Source: Streptomyces sp. TRM68416 (GTDB lineage Bacteria > Actinomycetota > Actinomycetes > Streptomycetales > Streptomycetaceae). From it: DNA of 47,378 nt. Location of the stretch: positions 1-47,378 of the forward strand of contig NZ_JACVWU010000041.1 of the NCBI RefSeq assembly GCF_014596915.1, written 5' to 3'. Below, in pieces: positions 40,512 to 47,378 of this stretch (position 1 is its first letter; each line of letters begins with the position of its first letter). Position numbers and translations under genes: made by a program. The notes beneath the pieces are model-generated. The model searched no databases. It was not told where the DNA came from and worked only from the letters and a program-made list of their open reading frames with translations.

Positions 40512-41348
40512 TCAACGGCGGTTGCGTGCGGCGACGGACGTCGGGTCGACGAACCGCAGGGCGATCATGAGCAGGACGAGCGTGGTGAGCATGTAGACGA
40601 CGGCCATGGCGTCGATCTGCTGCGAGGGCAGCTGACCGGCTTGCAGGGACGCCCCGAACAGGGCGACCACGATGGTCTGGCTGTTGGGCCCCGCGACCAG
40701 GAACGTCAGCTCGAACTGGCCGACCACCCGGACGAGGACCAGCACACCCGCGGCCAGCAGTCCGGGGACCATCAGCGGGGCCAGCACCCGCAGGAACACC
40801 TGCCGCATCCCCGCGCCGAACACGCGGGCGGCGTCCTCGACGCGGGGGTCGATCTGGTCCACGAACGGGATGAGGACCAGGACGGCGAAGGGCAGCGCGG
40901 GCACCAGGTTCACCAGCACGAGCCCGGCGATGGTGTCGTTGAGCCGCAGCTGGTACACCAGCGTGGCCAGCGGCACCGCGTAGCTCATGGTCGGGATGAC
41001 CTGCGGCACCAGGAACAGCAGCAGCACCAGGCGCTTGCCGGGGAAGTCCAGCCTGGACAGGGCGAAGGCCGTCGGGATCGCCACCAGGAGCGACAGCGCC
41101 ACCACCGTGACCGCGACGATCAGTGTCGTGGTCAGCAGAGTCGGCAGGTCGAAGTAGGACCAGGCGCCGGAGTACCACCTGGTGGTGAGTTCTCCCGGCA
41201 GCCATCCGCTGCTGAGCTGCTGGGTGAACGACGCCAGGACGACCACCAGCACGGCGACCAGCAGGCCGCCGATGAACGTCCACAGTCCCGTCCAGGTGAC
41301 CGCGCCGGTGACGGTGAATCGACGGCGGGCGCTGATCTCGGCGCTCAT
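40512..41348 (-). CDS. ABC transporter permease (PotC-like)
   Basis: 278 aa inner-membrane subunit with six predicted helices and the EAA loop DPRVEDAARVFGAGMRQVFLRVLAPL. With its partner it resembles the PotB/PotC (spermidine/ferric/2-aminoethylphosphonate-like) transporter type rather than CUT1. The start overlaps the upstream permease as ATGA. The surrounding glycosidases and sugar oxidoreductase suggest a sugar or sugar acid as substrate. Confidence 0.9.
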   Translation of the reverse strand: MSAEISARRRFTVTGAVTWTGLWTFIGGLLVAVLVVVLASFTQQLSSGWLPGELTTRWYSGAWSYFDLPTLLTTTLIVAVTVVALSLLVAIPTAFALSRLDFPGKRLVLLLFLVPQVIPTMSYAVPLATLVYQLRLNDTIAGLVLVNLVPALPFAVLVLIPFVDQIDPRVEDAARVFGAGMRQVFLRVLAPLMVPGLLAAGVLVLVRVVGQFELTFLVAGPNSQTIVVALFGASLQAGQLPSQQIDAMAVVYMLTTLVLLMIALRFVDPTSVAARNRR

Positions 41349-42268
41349 CCTTTACCCCCTGCGGTGGAGCCGCGGTAGAGCCTGCTGCGCAGGCCGAACA
41401 CCAGGCCGATCACCGCCAGTTGGATGACCGCCATGATCACCGCCGTGGCCGACGCGGTGGCGTACTGCGCGTTGGTGTACTCGGTGTAGGCGATCTTGGA
41501 CAGCACCCGGGTGGGTCCCGCGTCGTTGCCGACCAGGGTCGCCGAGGGGAACACGCCGAACGCGAGCACGAACGACAGGCAGAACGTGATGGTCAGTCCC
41601 GGCAGCAGGAGCGGCAGCGCGATCAGCCGGAACCTGGCCCGGGCGTCCGCGCCGAGCACGGCGGCGGCCTTCTCCAGGCTCGGGTCGATGCCCGAGGCGT
41701 AGCCGAGCATCAGCAGGAACGCGAACGGGAAGCCGCTGATCACCAGCGACAGCAGCACGCCGAGGAAGTTGCCGGTCAGCTCCAGCGGCTTGTCGACCAG
41801 CCCGACGGTCACCAGCGCCTTGTTGAACCAGCCCGCGGGGCCGAGGAAGTTGTTCATCGCCGAGGCGACGAACACCGTCCCGAGGGTCATCGGGATGAGC
41901 ACCACGGCGGTGATGACCCGCTTGCCGCGCACCGGACCACGCATCCGATAGGCGATGGGCAGCGCCGCCCCCACGTTGATCAGTGACGCCAGCAGCGCGA
42001 GCTGCAGCGTGATGACCACCGACTCGCGGCTGCCCTGGTTGTTGAGCAGCCGGTTGTCGAAGAACGCCTGGTAGGCGGAGAGGGGACCGTCCTTGCCCTG
42101 GAACGACAGGCCGACCCCGTAGAACAGCGGGTAGACGAAGAACAGCAGCATGAACAGCACGCCGGGGACGACCAGCCACAGCACCGGGGTGATCCCCCGC
42201 GCACGGGCCCACGCCCGCGCGCCTTCCCGGCCTCGGACGCCCTGCGGGGTCGCGGCGGCGGCGCTCAC
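41345..42268 (-). CDS. ABC transporter permease (PotB-like)
   Basis: 307 aa. Basic N-terminus of about 28 residues, first helix VLWLVVPGVLFMLLFFVYPLFY, and EAA loop DPSLEKAAAVLGADARARFRLIALPL. The GTG at 42268 is selected because it gives a GTGA overlap with the ATPase stop; the frame is open upstream as a shadow of the ATPase gene. Partner of the PotC-like subunit. Confidence 0.9.
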   Translation of the reverse strand: MSAAAATPQGVRGREGARAWARARGITPVLWLVVPGVLFMLLFFVYPLFYGVGLSFQGKDGPLSAYQAFFDNRLLNNQGSRESVVITLQLALLASLINVGAALPIAYRMRGPVRGKRVITAVVLIPMTLGTVFVASAMNNFLGPAGWFNKALVTVGLVDKPLELTGNFLGVLLSLVISGFPFAFLLMLGYASGIDPSLEKAAAVLGADARARFRLIALPLLLPGLTITFCLSFVLAFGVFPSATLVGNDAGPTRVLSKIAYTEYTNAQYATASATAVIMAVIQLAVIGLVFGLRSRLYRGSTAGGKG

Positions 42269-43374
42269 GACTGTTCCCCGCTCGCGACCAGGGCCAGTTC
42301 CTGCGCGCCGGCCGCACCGTCGGCCGGGAAGACCTGGATCCGCTCCGGTTGTACGCCGGCGTCGACGGTCGTGCCCGGCGCGAGGGGCTCCAGGGAGTTC
42401 GCGTGCACCACCGTGCCGTCGGCGGTACGGCCCTCGACCGTGAACGTCCGGCCCTGGTACTCGCACACCCGCACGGTGAGCGGGATCGGCCTGCTGGTCT
42501 CCGGGCCGCCGATGAGCAGGTCGTCCGGGCGGATCATGGCGACCGCGTCGCCGTCGGCCCCTTGCGCGCGCTCGCAGGGGAACGCCCATCCGAGCCCGGC
42601 GACCTCGGCGGATCCCCCGGTCATCCGGGCCGGCAGCGCGTTGCGGTAGCCGACGAACGCGGCGACGAAGGCGTTGGCCGGGCTCTCGTACACCTCCGAC
42701 GGGGTGCCGATCTGCTGCACCACTCCGCTGCGCATGACCACCAGCCGGTCGGCCAGGGACAGCGCCTCGGCCTGGTCGTGGGTGACGTACACGGTGGTGA
42801 GGCCGAGTTCCTGGTGCAGCAGCCGGATCTCGGTGCGCATGTCGAGCCGCAGCTTGGCGTCCAGGTTGGACAAGGGCTCGTCCATGAGCACGAGTCGGGG
42901 CTCGACCACGATCGCGCGGGCGATGGCAACCCGCTGTTGCTGCCCACCGGAGAGCTGCCCGGGATGCTTGTCCGCCTGCTCGACCAACTGCACGAGGTCG
43001 AGCGCCTTGCGGACCCGCTCGGCGCGCTCGGCCTTGCCCACCTTGCGCATCCGGAGTCCGAACCCGACGTTCTCGGCGACCGTCAGGTGCGGGAAGAGCG
43101 CGTAGTTCTGGAAGACCATGCCGAAGTTGCGCTTCTCCGACGGCAGTGTGTCCACCCGGTGCTCGTCGATCCAGATCGACCCGCTGGTCGGCTCCAGCAG
43201 CCCGGCCAGCAGGTTCAGCGCGGTGGACTTGCCGCAGCCCGACGGGCCGAGGAGGGCGATGAACTCGCCCCCCTTCACGGTGAGGTCGAGCCCGTCCAGG
43301 GCGGTGAAACCGTTGGGGAAGCGGCGGCCGAGCCCGTCGATCCGCAGCTCTCCGAAGGTTGCCACGCGACTCAC
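42265..43374 (-). CDS. ABC transporter ATP-binding protein with TOBE domain
   Basis: 369 aa. Walker A GPSGCGKST, Q loop MVFQNYALFPHLTV, signature LSGGQQQR, Walker B LVLMDEPLSNLD and His in YVTHDQAEALSL. About 120 C-terminal residues form a TOBE-like regulatory domain (DAVAMIRPDDLLIGG). GTG 43374 overlaps the binding-protein stop as GTGA; a second GTG 9 bp later is also possible. Unlike the left-hand CUT1 system, this operon carries its own ATPase and does not depend on a shared one. Confidence 0.93.
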   Translation of the reverse strand: MSRVATFGELRIDGLGRRFPNGFTALDGLDLTVKGGEFIALLGPSGCGKSTALNLLAGLLEPTSGSIWIDEHRVDTLPSEKRNFGMVFQNYALFPHLTVAENVGFGLRMRKVGKAERAERVRKALDLVQLVEQADKHPGQLSGGQQQRVAIARAIVVEPRLVLMDEPLSNLDAKLRLDMRTEIRLLHQELGLTTVYVTHDQAEALSLADRLVVMRSGVVQQIGTPSEVYESPANAFVAAFVGYRNALPARMTGGSAEVAGLGWAFPCERAQGADGDAVAMIRPDDLLIGGPETSRPIPLTVRVCEYQGRTFTVEGRTADGTVVHANSLEPLAPGTTVDAGVQPERIQVFPADGAAGAQELALVASGEQS

Positions 43375-44567
43375 TTCTTCGATCCGATCTTCTCGTTCCA
43401 CTCCGCGAACTTGGCCTGCACGTTCGTACCCGCCATCGGGGCGATCGGCGTCCCCTTCTGGAGCTTCTCGACCAGCTCGGGCCTGCCGTACTTCTCGAAC
43501 ACCGCCGCGATGTCCGCCGGCGCCAGGTCGGGCGTGACGCCCTTGACCGGGAAGCCGCTGCCGTGCAGGGCGTAGGTGAGCGCCTGCTGGTCCGGCTTGA
43601 GCATCCACTTGGCCAGGTCGAGGACCACGGCCAGCTTGTCCGCCTCGACGCCGCGCGGCACCGTGACGTACCGGCCCTCGATGACGAGCTTGGGATCGTC
43701 GAAGGCGGCGACCTCGATGTCCTTGCCCAGGGTGCCGTTGGCGTGCTGCTGCTGGTCCCAGCCGCCCGAGGTGAGCGTCATGTCGATGGCGCCCTTGGTG
43801 ACCGCGTCGAAGGACTCGGAGGTCTTCGCGTAGTAGGTACCGGTGTACTTGTTGAGCTCGGCCAGGTAGGCCCAGGTCTTGTCCCAGGTCTTGGGATCGT
43901 CCGGGTTGGTGTCGCCGAGCATGTGCGGCAGCGCGTCGATGAACTGGTTGGCCGGGCCGGAACCGCCGGTCGGGTTGGCGTAGCTGAACTTGCCGGGGTG
44001 CTTCTTGGCCCAGGCCAGCAACTCCTCCGGCGTGGCGGGCGGGGTGCCGACGCGGGACTTGGAGTAGGTCAGCAGCGGGCCGTTGGCGTCGGCGGAGTCG
44101 GTGATGCCGTACCCGCCGCCCGCCTTCTGCATCACCGAACCCGCCTCGGTGAGCTGCGAGGACAGCGCGGGCACGGCCGACTCGTAGGCCGGCGTGAGCT
44201 GCACCAGCGTCTTCTGCGCGCGCATGTTGGACAGGCCTTCGATGCCAGTCAGCACGATGTCGATCGAGACGCGGCCGGCGGCCTGCTGGGCGGCGAGCTT
44301 GCCGGCCACGTCGGCGGGCGCGCCCGTCTCGTAGGTGATGCCGGAGACGAGCTCGGGGTGCGCCTTCTTGTAGTTCTCGATCACCGGCTGCATGTGGGCC
44401 AGGTCGCCCGACACGTCCAGGATGTTCAGCTTGACCGGGGAGTCGGGCAGCGCGGGGGCCGAAGCCGGTGCTTCGGGCAGAGACTGCGTGTCGGGCGTCG
44501 CGCAGGCCGAGGTGACCAGGGCTGCGGCCAGGAGGCCGGCTACACGGACGGCTGATCTGATCTTCAT
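43371..44567 (-). CDS. Extracellular solute-binding lipoprotein (PotD/SBP type 1-like)
   Basis: 398 aa. Signal peptide (KIRSAVRVAGLLAAALV) with lipobox TSAC near residue 22. The mature part has LNILDVSGDLAHMQPVIENYKKAHPELV, the usual start of iron/polyamine/sugar-type SBPs, and ends WNEKIGSKK. ATG 44567 is preceded by GAGGAAGG at 8 bp; an earlier in-frame TTG would itself lie in that ribosome site. First gene of the LacI-controlled operon. Confidence 0.9.
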   Translation of the reverse strand: MKIRSAVRVAGLLAAALVTSACATPDTQSLPEAPASAPALPDSPVKLNILDVSGDLAHMQPVIENYKKAHPELVSGITYETGAPADVAGKLAAQQAAGRVSIDIVLTGIEGLSNMRAQKTLVQLTPAYESAVPALSSQLTEAGSVMQKAGGGYGITDSADANGPLLTYSKSRVGTPPATPEELLAWAKKHPGKFSYANPTGGSGPANQFIDALPHMLGDTNPDDPKTWDKTWAYLAELNKYTGTYYAKTSESFDAVTKGAIDMTLTSGGWDQQQHANGTLGKDIEVAAFDDPKLVIEGRYVTVPRGVEADKLAVVLDLAKWMLKPDQQALTYALHGSGFPVKGVTPDLAPADIAAVFEKYGRPELVEKLQKGTPIAPMAGTNVQAKFAEWNEKIGSKK

Positions 44568-44588
44568 GGGACAGGCCTTCCTCAATCA

Positions 44589-44606
44589 CCGGGCTCCAGT
44601 GCCCGG
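44589..44606 (-). promoter_or_regulatory. Leader hairpin of the binding-protein operon
   Basis: CCGGGC (44589-44594) and GCCCGG (44601-44606) form a 6-bp stem with a 6-base loop between the start of transcription and the ribosome binding site. Confidence 0.5.
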
Positions 44607-44616
44607 CGGCGGCGAA

Positions 44617-44630
44617 GGAAATCGCTTTCC
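44617..44630. promoter_or_regulatory. LacI operator at the transporter operon promoter
   Basis: GGAAATCGCTTTCC is a near-perfect palindrome with the central CG typical of LacI-family sites, fitting GGNAANCGNTTNCC. It starts 2 bp after the -10 and covers the predicted start of transcription, so it should act as a repressor site. Confidence 0.8.
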
Positions 44631-44632
44631 GG

Positions 44633-44662
44633 ACCGTAGGGCCGACCCCGAATGTGTGTCAA
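44633..44662 (-). promoter_or_regulatory. Promoter of the binding-protein operon
   Basis: Minus strand: TTGACA (44657-44662), 18-bp spacer, TACGGT (44633-44638). This is a near-consensus housekeeping promoter directly followed by the LacI operator. Confidence 0.75.
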
Positions 44663-44907
44663 TGGACGCGTCGACACTGTCTCGTCATGAGATCGGAACG
44701 TGTTCGTCCGCGCCTGGGCACGATGCCGCCGAAGCGGATCACCGTGCCGCTCGACAGACTGCGAACTGGCCAAACGCGATCACTGGCGCCTTCCCCGTCA
44801 TGGGAGGCAGGATCGCCGGCAGGACGCTCGTCGGCGTTCCCGATCAAGTATCGTCCCGTTGCGCGCAGTTGCGCGGTCGGTCGTCCGACACCTGAGGAGA
44901 CAGCCCG

Positions 44908-45948
44908 ATGCCCGAAGGAACCAGATCTCCTGTCACGTTGCGTGACGTCGCTGCCGCAGCAGGCGTCTCGATCACCACGGCCTCCCGCGTCCTGGGAGGC
45001 AGCACCCATTCGGTGTCGCCCGCGACCGCCGAACGCGTGCGCACGGCCGCCGCGGACCTGCGCTACACGCTCAACGCGTCCGCACGGGCCATGCGTCGCA
45101 CCAGTGAGGCGATCGCACTGATCGCGGACGACCTGACCACCCCCTCCATGGGCATGGTGGTCTCGGCGATGGAGAGGCAGGCTCGGAAGTCGGGCGCGTT
45201 CGTCACCGTCTCCTCGACCCGCGCGACCCCGGACAGACAACTGCAGACGGTCCGGCTGCTACGGGGCCTGCGGCCCAGGGCGCTGGTTCTCACCTCCGGC
45301 CGCCTGCAGGGCCACCGGCTCGAAGACCGGCTGCTGAGGGAACTGCGGGCCTACGAGCGCGAGGGCGGCCGGGTCGTCGTCGTCGGCACCGCGGTGGAGG
45401 AGTTCGACTCGATCGACCTGGACAACCACGGTGCCGGGTACTGCGTGGGCGACTACATCGGGCAGTCCGGTCATCGCGAGGTGGTGATCCTCGGGTCCGA
45501 ACAGGGCACGGCGAACCTCTCGGCGCGCGCCGCCGGCTTCATCGAGGGGCTGACCGACACGGGCGTCCCGGCCGCGGCCATCCGCGCGGTGAGCTGTACC
45601 GGCGACCGCCGGGGTGGCTTCGAAGCCGCCCGCGAACTGGCCGGCCAGGGGATGGCGGCGATCGACGCGGTCCTCGCCGTGAACGACGCGGTCGCCATCG
45701 GCGCGATGTCGGCACTCCGCGCGGCCGGCGTCGGCGTGCCCCATGACGTCTCGGTGACGGGAATCGACGACATCCAGCTCGCGGTCGACGTGACCCCCCA
45801 GTTGACCACGGTCGCGCTGCCGCTGACGGACATGGGGACGACCGCCATCCGGATGGCACTGGCCGACCGTCACGAACCGACGACCCTGACCGTCCAGGGT
45901 CATCTGGTCGTCCGTGACAGCACCAGGCCGAGGGGCACCCGGAGGTGA
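44908..45948 (+). CDS. LacI-family transcriptional regulator
   Basis: 346 aa. HTH LRDVAAAAGVSITTASRVLGG near residues 11-31, hinge LNASARAMR, and sensor domain with VLAVNDAVAIGAMSALRAAGV and VTGIDDIQLAVDVTPQLTTV. GAGGAG precedes the ATG. It is divergent from the transporter operon across a 340-bp control region that carries a LacI-type operator, so it is a prime candidate for controlling that operon. Confidence 0.93.
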   Translation: MPEGTRSPVTLRDVAAAAGVSITTASRVLGGSTHSVSPATAERVRTAAADLRYTLNASARAMRRTSEAIALIADDLTTPSMGMVVSAMERQARKSGAFVTVSSTRATPDRQLQTVRLLRGLRPRALVLTSGRLQGHRLEDRLLRELRAYEREGGRVVVVGTAVEEFDSIDLDNHGAGYCVGDYIGQSGHREVVILGSEQGTANLSARAAGFIEGLTDTGVPAAAIRAVSCTGDRRGGFEAARELAGQGMAAIDAVLAVNDAVAIGAMSALRAAGVGVPHDVSVTGIDDIQLAVDVTPQLTTVALPLTDMGTTAIRMALADRHEPTTLTVQGHLVVRDSTRPRGTRR

Positions 45949-45953
45949 CAACC

Positions 45954-45982
45954 TTGACGTGGCGACACCCTGCGGCCACACT
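45954..45982 (+). promoter_or_regulatory. Possible promoter of the second lacI
   Basis: TTGACG (45954-45959), 17-bp spacer, CACACT (45977-45982). The -35 is good, the -10 weak. The operator at 45985-45998 would cover the start of transcription. Confidence 0.4.
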
Positions 45983-45984
45983 GC

Positions 45985-45998
45985 GGAAAACGATTGCC
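45985..45998. promoter_or_regulatory. LacI operator before the second lacI gene
   Basis: GGAAAACGATTGCC fits the same GGNAANCGNTTNCC pattern as 44617-44630. It lies about 40 bp before the chosen start, a typical autoregulation position. Confidence 0.7.
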
Positions 45999-46038
45999 AT
46001 CCCTGACCTCTACAGTTACTGGCGGTGAACAGCGCCCG

Positions 46039-47157
46039 ATGTCCGTACGGGACAACAGGTTCGAATCCGACGCGACGCCCCTCCGCAACCGGGCCATCGA
46101 TCCGGAATCCTCATCCGTCACCCTGCAGGATGTCGCCGCGGAAGCACGGGTTTCCCTCGCCACCGCCTCCCGGGCCCTCAACGGCGGCAGCCGCGGCGTC
46201 CGGTCGGAGAACCTCGCGCGGGTGCGCGCCGCCGCTGCCAGGCTCGGCTATGTGCCCAACGCCTCGGCGCAGGCCACCGCCAAGGGATCGACCCAGACCG
46301 TGGCACTGGTGGTGAGTGACGTGGCCGACCCCTATTACTCCGCCATCGCCGCCGGCATCACAGACGCGGCGGACGCGAACGGGCTCGTCGTCACCATGGC
46401 CGTCGCCGACCGGTCCCCCCGCCGTGAACTGGAACTCGTCAGGGGGCTGCGCGGCCACCGTCCGCAGATCATCGTCCTCGCGGGGAGCCGGATCGACGAC
46501 GTCGAGACCGAGCGGGAACTGGTCGACGAACTCACGCAGTACCGGGCCACCGGGGGCCGTGTGGTCCTGATCAGCCAGCCGGGCCTGCCCTTCCCCACCG
46601 TCACCGTCGACAACGCACACGGAGCGGAGACCCTGGCCCGCGCTATGGCCGGGGCCGGCTACCGACGGTATGCGATCATCTGCGGCCCCGACCGCATCAA
46701 GACCTCTCTCGACCGACGCGAGGGGTTCGCCGTCGGCCTGCGCGCATCCGGCATCAAGAAGGAGGACCACGTAGTCGTACACACCCAGTTCACCCGCAGC
46801 GGAGGCTACGACGCGGCCCGCGAACTCATCGAACGGGGCCTGGACGGCATTGACCTGATCTTCGCGGTCAACGACACCATGGCGATCGGCGCGATGACCG
46901 CACTGCGCGACGCGGGCCTGGAACCGGGCCGTGACATCGCCGTCGCCGGCTTCGACGACATCGGCCCGGCGATCGACATCGTGCCCGCGCTGACCACCGT
47001 CGCGGTACCCCTCGGCGCGGCCGGGGCCGCGGCCGTAGGGCTCGCGCCGTCCGACGACGAAGCGCCCCTGCTACGCATCCCCACGACCGTGCACGTCCGC
47101 GAGAGCACGCCCCGCGCGCAGACATCCGACCGTGCGGCGCCCGAGCCGTCCACGTAG
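46039..47157 (+). CDS. LacI-family transcriptional regulator
   Basis: 372 aa from ATG 46039. A 25-residue extension precedes the HTH (LQDVAAEARVSLATASRALNGG); hinge NASAQATAK; sensor domain VALVVSDVADPYYSAIAAGI, then FAVNDTMAIGAMTALRDAG and AGFDDIGPAIDIVPALTTV. The in-frame TTG at 45994 lies inside the operator, so it is less likely. It is a paralogue of the preceding lacI, 90 bp away and co-directional. The operator in its promoter matches that of the transporter operon, implying that it, or its neighbour, controls both. Confidence 0.92.
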   Translation: MSVRDNRFESDATPLRNRAIDPESSSVTLQDVAAEARVSLATASRALNGGSRGVRSENLARVRAAAARLGYVPNASAQATAKGSTQTVALVVSDVADPYYSAIAAGITDAADANGLVVTMAVADRSPRRELELVRGLRGHRPQIIVLAGSRIDDVETERELVDELTQYRATGGRVVLISQPGLPFPTVTVDNAHGAETLARAMAGAGYRRYAIICGPDRIKTSLDRREGFAVGLRASGIKKEDHVVVHTQFTRSGGYDAARELIERGLDGIDLIFAVNDTMAIGAMTALRDAGLEPGRDIAVAGFDDIGPAIDIVPALTTVAVPLGAAGAAAVGLAPSDDEAPLLRIPTTVHVRESTPRAQTSDRAAPEPST

Positions 47158-47378
47158 GCGCGCCCGTCTGCCCAGCAGACCTGGCCGCTCGCCGCGTTGA
47201 AGGTGACCGTGTGTAGTCGACGCCTGGGACGGATCTCACCGGCGGCCGGTGGAGCACTGCGGGCGGGGTGAGATCGCGGACGACGCGTTTCGCCCCGGCC
47301 GGTGCCGCCCCACGAGCGGGCAGCGGCACGCGCGGCCGAGAGCAGTACGCGGTAGCGCTCCCGCCGCATCGAGCGTTA
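47158..47378. other. Right-end region with a small hairpin and a possible gene remnant
   Basis: GTCTGC (47166-47171) and GCAGAC (47175-47180) form a 6-bp hairpin 8 bp after the lacI stop, a likely weak terminator. On the minus strand 47218-47150 reads a peptide with HTVTFNAASGQVCWADG, which looks protein-like but merges into the lacI shadow; it may be a remnant of a lost gene. Nothing else is recognised up to the window edge. Confidence 0.35.

Larger units (their letters stand above)
44568..44907. other. Divergent control region between the binding-protein gene and lacI
   Basis: It includes the operator, the minus-strand promoter and a leader hairpin listed separately. Near lacI there are two direct GTTGCGCG copies with a 10-bp period (44858-44865, 44868-44875), one helical turn apart, of unknown meaning. 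No small gene is visible. Confidence 0.5.

Noticed and set aside
42265..44589. A 774-aa fusion of an upstream segment with the ABC ATPase
   Set aside because: The upstream half is a shadow of the binding-protein gene; the ATPase begins with GTG at the GTGA overlap.
1..47378. Mobile elements, CRISPR arrays, tRNA or rRNA genes
   Set aside because: I found no transposase or integrase motifs, no regularly spaced repeats and no tRNA or rRNA-like segment on either strand.

Overview
This window looks like a piece of a Streptomyces-type actinomycete chromosome. GC content is very high, third codon positions are almost all G or C, GTG and TTG starts are common, genes are joined by ATGA/GTGA overlaps, and the proteins (LacI and GntR-FCD regulators, CUT1 transporters, secreted multi-domain glycosidases, heterotetrameric sarcosine oxidase) are typical of soil actinomycetes. 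I found no rRNA, tRNA, CRISPR array, transposase, attachment site or replication origin. The region reads as accessory catabolic islands placed side by side.

Left part (1-11 kb), plant or microbial glycan use, apparently arabinose-related. A LacI regulator (4978-5997) precedes a CUT1 sugar transporter (binding protein, strong intercistronic hairpin, two permeases, no ATPase of its own). The last gene of that transcript is a GH51 alpha-L-arabinofuranosidase that has lost its nucleophile segment and is frame-broken, so it is a pseudogene. Divergent from lacI is a secreted beta-helix glycoside hydrolase of 934 aa with its own promoter, structured leader and a large terminator. Next comes the most unusual gene: an ECF sigma factor whose polypeptide continues into an anti-sigma-like zinc motif, a membrane segment, a Pro/Ser/Thr linker and an extracellular arabinose-binding AbfB (CBM42) domain. 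In this sequence it carries two compensating frameshifts.

Middle part (11-33 kb), one-carbon and N-methyl amino acid use. glyA-soxB-soxD-soxA-soxG (sarcosine to glycine and serine, with formaldehyde captured on folate) is divergent from a GntR-FCD regulator over a palindrome-bearing promoter region. A polar amino acid ABC transporter (ATPase, permease, binding protein) follows. A second GntR-FCD regulator is divergent from a nine-gene run: MFS transporter, FAD amine oxidase, DapA-family aldolase/deaminase, ornithine cyclodeaminase family reductase, aldehyde dehydrogenase, N-methylproline-demethylase-like flavoprotein, proline racemase family enzyme with a Ser/Cys active site, and an orphan ATP-grasp protein. 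A shared 16-bp element, GATGTGATCACAGATC, lies in front of both the ABC binding protein and the MFS operon and ties them into one regulon. Together these genes look like a route from an N-methylated (hydroxy)proline to central metabolism. The exact substrate is inference.

Right part (33-47 kb), a second glycan module. A LacI-controlled operon on the minus strand encodes a complete ABC transporter (binding protein, ATPase, two permeases), a Gfo/Idh/MocA oxidoreductase, a DUF6807/PmoA-like protein and a cupin protein. After hairpins come two secreted glycosidases (a GH39-like enzyme, then a GH59-like galactosidase with a ricin-type lectin). Two tandem LacI genes face the operon. Matching GGNAANCGNTTNCC operators overlap the transporter promoter and the promoter of the second lacI.
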